From positions 5,458,501 through 5,522,500 of the forward strand of contig OZ017802.1 in the NCBI GenBank assembly GCA_963969395.1: 64,000 bases of DNA. Direction: 5' to 3'. The notes below the pieces were generated by a model. The model was not told where the DNA came from and did not search any database. It saw only the letters and a list, made by a program, of their open reading frames with translations. This document shows positions 1-11,682 of this stretch, in pieces. Within the stretch, counting starts at the first letter, position 1. Each line of letters opens with the position of its first letter. The translations under genes were made by a program, and so were the position numbers. The DNA comes from Pseudoscleropodium purum. Taxonomy: Eukaryota > Streptophyta > Bryopsida > Hypnales > Brachytheciaceae.

Positions 1-58
1 GGTATTTACACTACTAATGGCAGTTTTGAAGTGTTTTTAGTGAAAAGAACTTTAGGGG
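1..58 (+). mobile_element. TTAA element family B, right end only
   Basis: The window opens inside the right end of a family B element. The stretch from about 20 to 58 (GGCAGTTTTGAAGTG, then CTTTAGGGG) matches the right end of the copy at 60339-61284. It is followed by TTAA at 59-62, the expected target duplication. Confidence 0.6.
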
Positions 59-294
59 TTAAACATCTATACCGTTAGATTTTGAAAAAAGAACAATTTG
101 CTTCATTGAGGATAGCTATAAGTCCATGCTCTTTTTCGATAGCCAAAACACACTTGCCAGGACTTGGACATTTAGCGGTTTACTAAGTGATTAGACGTCA
201 ACTAATTCAATTTAATAGTAGAATTTTTATTCAACTACCTTCTTACAATTGCTTTATACACAATGCAACGTGCATATTTGGGTACATATATTAA

Positions 295-480
295 ACGTCG
301 CAATCCTTTCGTGAATTTTTGCACATTTTAGCTCATATCTTTGTACAAAAATATCATTTACCAAGAATTCATAAATTTGGTCATAAAGGAAGGCTACCTT
401 TTTTAATTTCAAATTTTACATTGAATGAATGAAAAGTTAGTTGAACTATATAGTGCCATAAAGACCTCTATTTATCGTGC
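295..480 (+). mobile_element. TTAA element family C, right end lost
   Basis: TTAA at 291-294 is followed by a sequence that matches the copies at 20008 and 62415: GCAATCCTTT, then a GCACATTTTAGCTCATATC block, then GAATGAATGAAAAGTTAGTTGAACTATA. The last 70 bp of the family are missing, so the element is truncated before the GC-rich tract that follows. Confidence 0.5.
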
Positions 481-489
481 AAAATATGG

Positions 490-945
490 GTTTAGGGTTG
501 CTTTAGGGTCAAACCGCCCCGTTCGCCCTCATACCCATCCGCCCCATCCGCCCAGACCCCGTCCGCCCCGATACCTGTCCGCCGTTCGCCTTGTTTGCCC
601 CGTTCGCCCCGTCCGCCCCATCCGCCCAGACCCCCGTCCGCCCCGATACCCGTCCGCCCTGTCCGTCCGATCCAGCGTTCGCCCTTTCCGTCCCATCTGC
701 CCTGTCCGTCGAATCCAGCGTCCGCCCTGTCCGCCCCGTCTACCCCGATACCCTCCGCCCTGTCCGCCCCAATACCCGTTACGGCCGATGCATCCCCCCC
801 TCGACCGTCCGATTGGGCAGACGCCAGATTTGTCCGCCCGTGGCCGTCCGATCGGGCGGACGGGGCTCTAGGGTTTCGGGGAGGCAGACGGCCGATCCAT
901 CCGCCACCCCTGGCCCGTCCGATCGGGCGGACGGTTTAGGGCCGT
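490..945. repeat. GC-rich CGTCCGCCC-type irregular minisatellite
   Basis: A sharply GC-rich block made of imperfect short units based on CGTCCGCCC, CGTTCGCCC and GATCGGGCGGACGG. Long open frames on the plus strand here are proline/arginine-rich by-products of the repeat and are not real genes. It shares its CGTCCG/GCGGAC wording with the GC-rich MITEs at 5175 and 36351, but I could not find matching ends or a target duplication. Confidence 0.6.
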
Positions 946-1005
946 CTGCATTGTCACTTTTGCTTTGCCCCTTGTGAATGCAAGGTGGAGCGGAGAGCTT
1001 GGTGA

Positions 1006-2637
1006 TTCATCCTCCATTGGCTCCTTTCCGAGGCAAGGCAAGATTGGTTTATTGGGGCCTCCTTGTTGCCAATTTTTTGGACACTTGCGCGTGAATTCAA
1101 TTTTAAATTAGAAAATTTCATCTATATCAGTTTCATTTGTCACGATGACGAAAGGAAGAAGAAGGTTGCGAAGCTTAAACATGGAAAGGGACCATCAAAC
1201 TTGGAGGTAGCTCGCCATAGTCCTTCGAAGGAATGCAAAAAATTCATGATTGAGCGCATCGTTCAATTTTATGAATCGGAAACAACATTGTCTTTAGACA
1301 ATAAGTACATCAGATATCAAAAGGAGTGCGTGTCTAAATTCAAGGTAGACATGACACAGATGTTGTTGGATGCATTGAATGTGGCGAAGTGGCATGACGA
1401 AATGCATAAAACGTACTTCACCAAATGTTTGGAAAACAAGGTTCATGACGCTTTGTGGAATTCCAAAGTCATTTTGGTTAAATATGGCAAGGAATATCGA
1501 CCCAATGACGCCCAATTTGAAGAAGTGATTCTGAAAGCAGACTTATTTAGGAGGCGATGTGCTCTATTCGCCAAAACGCACAATCGAGTTGGTTCAATTA
1601 GTTGGTGGAAAAGTAATGATGGAGTTGCTGAAGCAGAAAGGACCAAACGGCACCTCATAGCACTTCCAAATACAACACGCGTGATTGCTATTAATGATAG
1701 AACGATGAGAGGTGGATATGCAACGATTTGAAAGGTTCGTATTGAAGGATGTCCAGGAATACTTCCTCATTGGGAGTTTGCGGCGAAGAAATCCATTCAC
1801 CACCAAACTCAACCCAATCTTGCAAAGTTAGAACATCAAAACGAATCAATGGCTGTTTGAATTCCACACGTGGGTGTGATACAGTTTGCTGCGGTGCATA
1901 GAATGACGTGTGAAGGTTATGCGTATTGGTGGAATGGTAGAACTCTTCGACAAATGTTGAATATGGATAAGGACTTTCCAGACAACATTCAAATCCGTTT
2001 GATGTATACGAATCCAACCGAAGAGGAGGTTGTAAAAGCTCACCATTTAGGACGATATTGGAAGAAGCGCACAGAGCTGACATGGGCCTTTATGCATATA
2101 ATGTATGCAGTACATCTTGCTAGACATTTGCACAATGATCTTTCTCCGGACAACATCTTGTTGCATTTTCCAGAGGATGAGTCACGTGTATACATTGAAG
2201 TTTGCGATTGGGGCATGATCACCTTAGCTTCTCAGCCAATGAAGTCTTTGTACACATTCACATCAGCAGATGAGATGAAACAAACTTTGTAGAGGAGATG
2301 GTGGGTGAATCCACGTATTGCATATTTGCATAAAACAGGTGCAGATGTGGAAGTCATTCCGATGTATTCACGTAAGTCGGAAGAGTATGCCATTCAAAAA
2401 ATTGCTCGGCGGATGAATGGAAACAACATGTCAGAGGTGTATTTCAGCGTGCTACTTAAAACATCTAGTACGACACAATTTGCCTTTCATGACTTTGCAA
2501 AAGTGTTTTATGCTTACTTGAAGCGCATTTCTTCGAAGATTGACGATGAAAATACTAATTTGGCCCATGTCATTACGCGATTTTCTAATACATATCGTTG
2601 GCCAATGCCAGATGAACATTTCCGCCATTTATATTAG
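1006..2637 (+). pseudogene. Decayed kinase-fold gene (multi-copy type)
   Basis: One plus-strand frame stays open in sense from about 1006 to the stop at 2635-2637, broken only by stops at 1729-1731 (TGA), 1858-1860 (TGA) and 2290-2292 (TAG), with no frameshift. Kinase landmarks appear in order: a glycine-rich loop (MRGGYATI, stop, KVRIEG), a lysine motif (EFAAKKS), a catalytic loop (LHNDLSPDNILLHF, with HND for HRD) and a metal loop in a DWG form (VYIEVCDWGMIT). The N-terminal 230 codons are not recognised; they include SISWWKSNDGVAEAERTKRHL in two runs. No spliceable introns are apparent. From memory, similar kinase-fold proteins are multi-copy in non-seed plants and may travel with transposons; that is not shown here. 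The atypical HND and DWG motifs suggest an inactive or divergent kinase even before decay. Confidence 0.65.
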
Positions 2638-3044
2638 ATTGGTAGTGCAGAAGTAGTAGTTGAATAGGTTATATAGGCATTAAAAATTAGTTTAGAAATA
2701 TAGAGTTTAGAAATATAGAGTTGGAATGAAAAAAATTATATGCGCAATTAGCCAAATGTGCATAATGTATGGTATTCTATATTAAATTCAATATATTTTG
2801 CCCATATTGATTATGTTTGTATTTGTGTTGATCTCGATTTTTTAAATAGTATATATATATATATATTTGAAGTCACAAACTTTTTTAGTTTGCCTTCTGA
2901 AAATGAATTGGAATTTTTTCATAGTTTCAAGACTATCATGGACTCATGGTCAACCTTTATAATCTTTCAACTTATAAGAGACATTGTTTTAATGACAAAT
3001 CGCGAACCATTGCACTTCATTTAACATTTAATTGTTTAAAGATT
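2638..3044. other. AT-rich spacer, nothing recognised
   Basis: Low-complexity AT-rich DNA with a short TA run near 2850. No gene or clear repeat end was seen between the kinase-fold pseudogene and the GC-rich block at 3045. Confidence 0.4.
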
Positions 3045-3201
3045 AAGGGAGTGACCGCGGGGCAGTTTGGGTAGGGCAGTCGGGGGAAATAGGGCCGTAA
3101 AAGCGGATAGGGTGACAAGCGGACGCTGCGTCCGCGGGGACCGCGAATGTTAGCGGACGTTGCGGACACAGCATCCGCGTCCGGACGTCGTGTCAACCCT
3201 G
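3045..3201. mobile_element. GC-rich hAT-type MITE relic
   Basis: The right end GTCAACCCTG at 3192-3201 and the core GCGGACGCTGCGTCCGC match the two MITEs at 5175 and 36351. The left end is degenerate (AAGGGAGTGAC near 3045) and the 8 bp on the right (CAATGGGC) are not found on the left, so target duplication is lost or the copy is truncated. Confidence 0.45.
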
Positions 3202-3202
3202 C

Positions 3203-5930
3203 AATGGGCTCATCATTAGTTTGTAAAATTTGCAAGGAGCCTCCTTCATATATCGCTCAGTGTAATGTGTGTGTTTACTATATAGGAAGAAACTCCAAGC
3301 TCACCCGGGCTTTTGTACATCTCAAAGTTTATGATCATCCGGTGAAAGATGGAGAATTGAGAGACATGAAGGATAGAACAAGATCTCTCATTGCAGAGCA
3401 AATGGAGAAAACTTTGTCGATTACTAATTTATCCATCATCTTGGAAGCTACAAAGGAGATTCTCGGGGAGCTTCTCTTGCATCTGAATAGGGTGCTACCA
3501 AAGACACTCAATTTGGAAGAGCTAGTCCCAGTATTGGACAAGTACAAATACTTTAGTTCACCATCAATTCGCAACGAGGCAACTTCATTCAAGTACTTGC
3601 GAAGGTTTGGTAATAGATAGTATTACCAAGTTGAGAGGATCTAGTTCAAGGGCTTTTGTGCAAGAAAGTAAATTCCCAAATCAAAGAATAGATGCTAATA
3701 AAATCTTTGTCTTCAAAATGTCGAAAGTGGGGCCTAGGAGTGGGGTGGACTTAGTAAAGCACATGCAAACGGGGGGGATCTTGAGGTTGTGTGAATCATG
3801 TTTGACGATGTCAAACATGTGAAAGATTGGATGACCATGGCGTGCCATGTGTATGACTTCAAATATTGCCAAGTCATGACTATTGTGTATTGTGACATGC
3901 AATGAAAGGATTATACAGCACAAATTCTAAATTGAAAAAACTTAAACTCGATTCTTGAAAGGAACAGAGTTATTGAAATTCAATTCAAGGGATTCATGGT
4001 AGACAATGCTCAAGCAAATTGGAATATTGTTAGGCTAGTGTACGGGTTGAGGGATGTTGCAAAACTAATAGAAGACTGAAAACGAACTTGCCTCTTCTAT
4101 TGGACCCAATCCATGGAGAAGCATACAAAGGCAGAAACTCATGGAGACTTACAAGATTAACACCATCTACTAGGCAAGCAATATAAAAATGCAACTTCAC
4201 CAAAGGAATCCAAGATGTGATACCTTGCCATCAAATCCTAGTGGTCATCATCTGGAACTACTTCGGATGACAAACTATAATGATTAGAGTTATGGCTGTC
4301 TTTTGGGCATTTTTGATATTGCCAATGGGGTGGATTTATGCAACTTGTAGGTTTGTCATTCATATCCCAAATCATAGCACATGGTCTCTTACGATACTAT
4401 CTTCTCTCCAAAACTCTATTCTTTTGCAATTAGCAATTTTTTAATCCTCTTGGTATATTATTTACTTTAAAGGTACTGTCTACTAGATTCGTGATGGTAG
4501 ACTGTTGCATGCAAGACATGAACCTTGTAGCCCTCCAAGAAATACAAGTTCGCTCTTAATATGACTCTACTTTGCCTTAGAGGTGGCTTCGACATCATGC
4601 TTACACTTCATATCTGTGATTGTAGAATCTTAGTGAGATTGACAAAGCTGAAATGTCGTCTTGCAACCTTGTGGAAATAATACAGTAAACGACTTTGTAC
4701 GAGCCTTCATATAGATGGTAAGGTATTACTAATACTTCAAGGGAGATCAATCCGGAACTGGACTGGGAAAGGAAGAGCTACTGTTACAAGTTGCACAGAG
4801 GTCAGCTGAACAAACTAGGAATTCCAAAGTACTTACAGATGCAATTTCAAATATTCCAGAGGTTGATGAATTTTTCAATTGACAACCCCACTTGGAAGGT
4901 GAAGAAGTTTTTGGATTACAGAAAAGGAATGTAGAAATGCCATTAGGATGCAAGTTCGATTCGCATAGACCGGACAAGGTGAATTTCTCTCATTTCCGAG
5001 TACAAACCAAATCATGGAGAGCTAATATAAGTGCCCAGAATTTGAATCCAATTCTACAAGATGATTCTCTAATTGTGAATGTCGAGAACCGTGGAGCAAT
5101 ATCAAACGAGGACCATTCAAGATACCAACGCCATCTACAATCAACCCATGTGTTATTAGTTCAAGAGAGCATGTCAGGGTTGACGAATCTCTACGTCCAC
5201 CCGAAAAAGGCGTCCGTAACCCGGACGTCCGTCTGCACGGACGCAGCGTCCTTTCCGCCGTCGGAAAGCGGACGCCTCAGCCGTGGCGGACGAGCGGGGC
5301 GGACAAGCGGGGTAGACGAGCGGTCGGGGAAGTGGACGGGGGAGATGGTTGGCGGTCGGAGCAGTCAAGCGGTCGAGGCGGACGGCGGCGTCAGACGCGG
5401 CGAACAATGCGTTCGCTAGACTTGCGAATGTCAGAGAACGCTGCGGACACAGCGTCCGCGTCCGGACGTTCGCGGTCGGATGTCTCGGACGTCCGACCGT
5501 CCTGTCAACCCTGGAGCATGTACAACAAGATGCAATGGCACATTGCTCGATTGCCAAAAACATCCGCAAAAGCATGCTTTGCACTTCAAGCCATTATGAA
5601 AAAGAAGTACATTGCGCAAATTGTCCAAAATAACATAGCAATTGTAGCGCCAACCTATATAGGTATGATAGTGAATTACAAGAAGAATCACAATGACTGT
5701 ATGCAGTTTTTCTTCTGTAATGATGATATTGAACAGTGTGTGAAAAGAACACATTAGAAGTGGGTGTTAACAGTGCCAAAGGTTCTTGCAATTTGGCCTA
5801 TTAATCCTAATAGGCACTAAACTATCAACGACTGAAATTTTTTCCTTGCAAGTGGTTGGTTTTCAACCACTACAACGTCAAGTTGTTTCACCCAGGAGAC
5901 TTTTGGGGGGTGAATCAGGTGTCAATTTGG
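3203..5930 (+). pseudogene. Decayed MULE-like DDE transposase gene
   Basis: Coding remnants run left to right in changing frames. First comes a cysteine cluster (CKICKEPPSYIAQCNVC) followed by VHLKVYDHPVKDGELR, a zinc-ribbon-like start at 3203-3613. After a frameshift near 3610 comes VFKMSKVGPRSGVDLVKHM, then a shift back near 3786. The frame then reads QVMTIVYCDMQ (candidate first Asp), FMVDNAQANWNIVRLVYG (candidate second Asp) and KRTCLFYWTQSMEKHTK, with in-frame stops TGA, TGA, TGA, TAA, TGA and TAG. Further remnants lie at about 4770-5174 and continue after the MITE at 5522 (MYNKMQWHIARLPKTS, later KWVLTVPKVLAIWPINPN). The order Cys cluster, D, D, then C and W/H fits a MULE-type RNase H fold. 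The family name is inferred; the third acidic residue was not identified. The 4400-4770 part is too decayed to read. Confidence 0.55.
5175..5513. mobile_element. GC-rich hAT-type MITE with 8-bp TSD
   Basis: The element starts CAGGGTTGACGAATC and ends CTGTCAACCCTG, giving inverted ends CAGGGTTGAC. It is flanked by perfect 8-bp direct repeats GAGCATGT at 5167-5174 and 5514-5521. Length is 339 bp. CAGGG ends plus an 8-bp duplication are the hAT hallmark. The inside is packed with GTCCGC/GCGGAC words, possibly subterminal transposase sites. Removing it with one repeat copy rejoins an open frame of the MULE-like pseudogene (QESM then YNKMQWHIARLPK), so it inserted when that frame was still readable or recently so. 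Open frames inside are artefacts of composition. Confidence 0.9.
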
Positions 5931-6680
5931 AACATGTGTACTCTATTCCTTCACCTCCGGATGTGTTTCTCACAATCTATGTGGACAAAGTCATTTGTAG
6001 GAATTCGAAGGCACCAACAATTAAGCACCAAAACAATTGTACTTCAACTCTAACACTTATTACAAGAATTCAGAAAGTGACCATCGTTCCTTACCCAAGC
6101 TTTGGATTCATAGTATCATTGAAGTCTAGTGTAGAGCCCAAGGTAGAACTATATTTTTTAACTATTTTATCTTTTCCAAACTACACCTACCCAAATTTTA
6201 AGGAGATGAAGCTATTGTACTTGGATAAATGTGGAACTTGGGCGAATTGCAAGCACCCTTATTTTGTCTTCACTGTCATTTGCAACCTAGAATGTATGAG
6301 AGATGGCTTCATTCATGCTTTGACTTTTAGTTTTAATGAAGTGAAGCATGTTCTTCACAACAGCATACTAAATCATTTAAAATGAAATTTAGAGTTCTTC
6401 CCACAAACAAGGGTCACTCTCTGTGTTTCTTATTTACATCAATGAGAATGTAGTGAGACTACAAGGGCCACTAATTTCATTGCATTTGTCTCATTGCAAC
6501 TCCAAGAAAAATTATGCTTCTCCTAAACTCTGAAGTACCACATCCTTCTTTTTTTGGTTGCTTTGCATAAGCTATCAATCTTTTGTTTTGCAACCTATAC
6601 TTAAAAAGGAAAGATACCTTATAAAATCGATTATGTATATCACTGTACAAGAAAACTAACCTTAAACCACCCAAATTTAA

Positions 6681-6744
6681 CTTCAACTCCTCCTTGTCCA
6701 CTCGCCTACTTTGGCAAGATAATTGATGGAGCCTATTTTGTCTT
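6681..6744. repeat. Dispersed repeat, copy 1 (partner at 7908)
   Basis: About 64 bp from CTTCAACTCC to CCTATTTTGTCTT is repeated with few changes at 7908-7968, including AAGATAATTGATGGAGCC. The surrounding 5930-8255 stretch otherwise shows decayed AT-rich DNA with short open frames and no recognisable gene. Confidence 0.6.
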
Positions 6745-7907
6745 GGTCCACAATAAAGGACCCTTTCCACCTACTACATGTAGAGACAATAGGCACGGAT
6801 TAATATGCGTTTGCAAACTCAACCTTTATATAAGAATCAGTGTTTGTTGCCAAACTAAACCCGAACCCAAACCTATATGGCAAGGTTGGATGGTTGTTAA
6901 ATGGTCTATTGTAATCACTCATCATCCCATGATTGTGTAGCAATTTGTATCACTTTAATTTATCATGAAAATTCTTAAATCTATGAAATGTTAAGATTTC
7001 TAAGACATGTCAACAATGTTTGCTATATACCTTAAATTTGAGCTTTTCCAATTGTCTTGTACTATAAGAAATTCATGTTTTAGATGATGAATTTTAGATG
7101 ATATTCAATGTAACAACTCATATTTTTACATCAACAATAATGTCTACTATAACATCTCAATATTAAAGCCTTATGCTTTTTCAATTGTCTTCCTAGTTTG
7201 CAATCTATTGTCCCCACTCACAAGCTTTCATGGATTGCAATTTGTTTCACTCGCTCCTTGCTTTCTTTGCTCTTATCAAATTGCACTCTAGCTCCATTGA
7301 TTTGCACGGTATGCTTCATTTGTTGCAATTTTTGGATTATTTGCTTTTGGTTTTTGCAATTTTTTTTATTGTAGCATTCTTCTTTTTCGGCTTACAGATC
7401 TTTCAATTATTTCATTCACTTGCATCACGTGCTCAGTCACTTTGTTGCTGTGGATTTTCGTGCATTCAATAAAATGGAAGTTGCGGCAGCATCAGGTACT
7501 ACAAGAGACTCGCAAGCCCACTTGCAAGAATTTGATCACAATACACAAAGTGAGTTAAAAAATATGTTTAATTAGGGTATAAATTCTATTAAACAGGAAT
7601 CTATTTGGAACATGTATTTGCACTGTTTAAATGCCAACAAAGAACTTGCTAGCTAATTCTTGTTAATAAAGATTTAAGGCTTGTGCATTGAAAGAGTGAA
7701 TTTCATCAAGTCAAGAGAGGTTTGCGTGGAGTCCCTTCAGCTTGTGTCAAGTTTTGTCCTGTATCGAGAGCTTGTTTGGGAGAAGATTTTTTTCGTGTCA
7801 TCAGGGTTGCCAGACTCAATGGGGACAACTCTCCTTGCCCTGATCTTAAAATAAAAATTTGAGCTGTACCTATTAAGATTGAGTGGCCTCCACCAATAGG
7901 GGTGAAA

Positions 7908-7968
7908 CTTCAACTCCTTGTCCACTCACCTACTTCAGCAAGATAATTGATGGAGCCTATTTTGTCTT
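7908..7968. repeat. Dispersed repeat, copy 2 (partner at 6681)
   Basis: Same orientation as the copy at 6681-6744. The DNA just downstream (about 8087-8180, TTTGCAAATTTTGAATTCATA) is also related to 36035-36110, so this is part of a larger dispersed repeat whose ends I could not define. Confidence 0.6.
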
Positions 7969-8259
7969 ATTGCTTGAATTAGTGCAGAGCTTGCCCACGG
8001 TTGAGTCTATAGTAGTGCAATGTACCTCTTGTAGAGATAAATTTATCCTTATGTTTTACACTTGAAAAGAAATGCATAATATCTTTTATTTTCCATGCAA
8101 ATTTATTTTTGCAAATTTTGAATTCATATTTGCAATCAAAGGCCCCAAACTTGTCGATGGAGGTGCTAACAATAAAATTGATACAACACGAAATAAGGGG
8201 TCTTATTTTTTACATTTACCTCACCTTGGTTGGACTATTGTTAAGGCTCGTTGCACTAA

Positions 8260-8570
8260 GGTAGGAGGCACAAACTCCAACTGGGCATTAAAAGCAAATA
8301 TGTCTCAAAGGTACATTTTGCTTTCTTCAATATACCAATTATGCACATTTCAGGAAGTGGTCGCTTTAGATGACCACAAATTACCACTTTTTTCCAACTT
8401 CAAAAATTTGTAACTAATTCCACAAAGTTCCAAAAAATATGAAACGACTTGTATTTGATGCCACTTCCACTTGGTTTTTAAGGAAAACTTACTGAAAAAT
8501 ATTTCAAGAAGTTTCACCTCCCCTAAAATCAGTTCCAGCCCTGAAATGGTCGGTTTATGGACTTACTACC
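8260..8570 (-). mobile_element. TTAA element family F, 311 bp
   Basis: Left end GGTAGGAGGCACAAAC and right end GGACTTACTACC form imperfect inverted repeats of the family F type. Flanks CTAA and TTCC are decayed TTAA. The inside carries the family block AACTTCAAAAATTTGTAACTAATTC, reversed relative to the copies at 15940 and 21509. Confidence 0.65.
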
Positions 8571-9920
8571 TTCCTGTAGACTCAATAGATTCGATCCTTG
8601 CCCACCGGGCTCATCTGTAAGCTCACCGTAAGTGCCGTGCGAGCGTTGTGAACATCGATCTACAGTAGTGACCGAAATCACATTCTGATTCTCTTGTCCT
8701 TTTCTCCACCATGTACCCTTCTCCCTGCAATTTCTGCACACCAACGCCAGCCAGCGCCATGATCAACATATCCCGGATTGATTCCCGGAGCCAGAAGATC
8801 GATGAATTCCCCCAGATCACCTCATTCCATTCCAAATCTAATCTCCCACGCGCGTACAAACAATCAACAGCTTCCGAATCGATCACGCACGTGCGAAACC
8901 ACCGCACGCTCACTGCAGGCCCAGATCGATCGATCGGTCATCGGGTTCGATCCGTCATCAGTGGCAGTACAGGTATATAATAATAAGTTATTATCGGCAT
9001 CTGAGGTTCTGAATCATATGATCAATCACTCGATCATATGGAGCGTGACAAGCGCATATCGCACACGAAACGAAACATCGTCCCGCCCAAACCACGGAAC
9101 TCCTGAAACTGCGGCAGACGAAATTGACTGACGACTCAACGAAATCATCATTCATTCATCAAGAGACTGCCACTTTGCAACCCGACCATCAGTTAACTGA
9201 AGTCCGCCGAATTGCGGTGACATAGCTAGAAATGACGAAATGAATAGTTACGACGGTGGCAACGAGGAATACAGTAGAAGTGTTACAGTAGGAGTGTTAC
9301 AAGTTACTCAGTAGTATTCTTTTGAAGGACCCAAGTACCGAAGATCTAGTAAAATATGAAGATGTTTCGATGATCTAGTACAGTCGGTGCAACTTGATTG
9401 TGCAATATTGAACTGTATTCATCCACCACAGTAATCATTCTTCGGGGGAGAAATAAAAATAGGCTGGGCTATTTCATCGATCTACAAAGTGTTATACGGC
9501 ATATTCCGCTTTCACCATATAAGGTCGGTATTTTGAGACATTTCACTAAAATTAGCACTGCTCATTATAATTGAAGGGATACGTCGTTGATCTATGTATA
9601 GATATCGAATTGGCGCTCTACCGGTAAGCAGGACGACTCAACCGGAGCGCGTGAACTAACAGACGCGTGGTATTCATTTATAGTGCGTCGGTGGATGGAC
9701 CGCCTAAACAAAGCCCAACACCATCGTTTCACGGCACTGTATGCAGCATCGACGTGCCCACTGACCCCAGTCGACCCGTTGTACCCCCTCCATTTCTTTA
9801 CTCAAGCTTCTTTTTTTCCCCTCTTTAACTTCATTTTTTTCTTTGGGAACAATCGTGGAACCCTGAGGCCACGTGTATTTAAAATGGGGATCAAAATACA
9901 AGAATCAGCTTTTGTTCACT
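8571..9920. other. GC-balanced island, no gene recognised
   Basis: Base composition is clearly more balanced than in the flanks, as in the two gene islands. Open frames up to 117 codons (for example 8778-9131 +) show no family I recognise and overlap on both strands. It could be an old gene edge, a promoter region or a diverged repeat. Confidence 0.3.
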
Positions 9921-9924
9921 TTAA

Positions 9925-10570
9925 TCCCTAAATGCCCAAGGTCTTTTGGGAGCTTCCAAGAATTTACTCAAAATTGAACAAAAAGACAACATTTTGATAA
10001 GTTATATCAAATTTTTTTTGAATTGTAACAATACAAATTTAAATTAGATATATTAGAGATCACAAAGGAAAAGAAAACACAACAATATTACGTATAGATT
10101 GAAAGATTATAAAGTTTGATATTGAGGGTGTTAAAATTGTGAAAATGATTTGAAGTCTTTCAATCCTCTTTTCACATGTCAAATTTTTTTTAAAAAGGTG
10201 ACTAAAAAATACGAGGTTAAAGGACAAAATATATGTGACCCAAATCAATTTACAACTTTTCAAAATCTCTTCTACAATTTTTTTAAATGAATTTCTAATG
10301 TAAGTTTTTCTCCAAGATCTAGTGTATGAGAAGCTTATTTCCAAGAGCTCTCAACACTACAAAGCTCAAGATTGCAATGGACACTCTTGCACAAAATCTT
10401 GAATAGAAAAATCATAATCAATTATTTTTAAAATTGTTTTTTTGATGCTAGAACTAAACTTCAAAAAAAAAATTCGAAAACATAAACTACTCAAAATAGA
10501 AACTAGGTTAGGTTTATTTAACTTCAAAGTATTGTAGACACCAAAATTTAGTGCCTTAGACATTCAAGAG
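9925..10570 (+). mobile_element. TTAA element family A, 646 bp
   Basis: TTAA at 9921-9924, left end TCCCTAAATGCCCAAGG, right end decayed to TTCAAGAG before TTAA at 10571-10574. The body aligns along its full length with the copies at 47792 and 60001. The length equals that of the 60001 copy after removal of its nested insertion. No coding capacity. Confidence 0.8.
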
Positions 10571-10768
10571 TTAACCCGTCAATGCTTCACTATGCACCTA
10601 GTAGACTACTTGTTGGCAATGTTGCAAGTGGGGGGTAACACATACAAAAATGAGGATACAAGACTAGAAAAGTTTATTCTCCCCCCAACATTCAAAAAAT
10701 CTTTTCTAAACGGGGGTAATGAAAGGATGATGTTTATTTGGTTACCCCATAAGATAGTTTGTTATTAA

Positions 10769-11678
10769 CCTCTAAATGATTTTGACCTTGTCTTCATCAA
10801 AACCTCTCCAAAACTATCATTTCTAGTACAAGTACCAAATTTGAGAAAAAATAAACATTTCTAAACACATGTAACCATAGGATCTTGTAGTATGCTGGTT
10901 TGAAAAGATGTGAAAAAAATTTCAAAAATTTCCACCATATAGATTGCAAGATATTAGCATTTGAAGCAACAAAAATCAATTTTTTTGGCCCTACAAAAAC
11001 CAAGCAAGTGCACTTCATAAGGTCACATTTGTATGAAAAAATGTCCAAAATAGTGGTTGCTCTTTCAATTCATTCTTCAAGTCATTGGAATTGTACAACA
11101 TATAGAAAAAATAGTAAGTACAAAAAATAGAAAATGATTCAAAATACTAAATTGTTAATAATTTATTTATGAATTTGAAAAATGCCAATTCCAATGGTGG
11201 GAATGTTTCCCTAAACAATCTACATCTAATGTATTTATTTCTTTTCAAAAAAATTGAAAATTGAGTTAAATAAAGGACTTCAAAATTTGTTTTAGAATAG
11301 AGATTCAATAACAACCCACAAACTCCCGCAAACTAAAAATCCTCATAACTTTTGACTCATTAATCAAAATGGAATGATTCAAAGCTTTCCAAGTATACAT
11401 AAATTTAGAACACCATTTTCAAATTGTAAATTGTACAAAAGTGATTTTTAAAGAAATTTTTTTTGTTGCTCAGGTTGCCCATTAAGCAATGAAAAGTACA
11501 TATCATCTATAACTTTTAAACCATGTAGTTAGAAGTTATGAAAAATTTTGGACCTTAAAGCTATTCCTTGGACACATGTTGTGTTAAAATTTCAAAGAGA
11601 AAAAGTACAAATTCCATTTATAGTGAGATACTTAAAATTGCCATGTTGCCAAAAAAAACACAATTTGGGCATTTAGGA
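10769..11678 (-). mobile_element. TTAA element family B, about 910 bp
   Basis: TTAA at 10765-10768, left end CCTCTAAATG, then the family blocks CTTGTAGTATGCTGG and GATTGCAAGATATTAGC. The right end is decayed (GCATTTAGGA, then ATTA) after TTGCCATGTTGCC. The body aligns with the copies at 14396, 45488, 58430 and 60339. No coding capacity. Confidence 0.75.
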
Positions 11679-11682
11679 ATTA

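Noticed and set aside
425..977. Three overlapping plus-strand frames of 114-148 codons
   Set aside because: Proline/arginine-rich in all three frames because of the CGTCCGCCC repeat; no start context or family.
5174..5633. Several 94-175 codon frames on both strands
   Set aside because: They cross the borders of the hAT-type MITE and owe their openness to its GC-rich repeats.
5786..6385. 199-codon plus-strand frame
   Set aside because: Starts at a non-ATG codon within the decayed MULE-like region; the first 60 codons may be a remnant of it, the rest shows no family.
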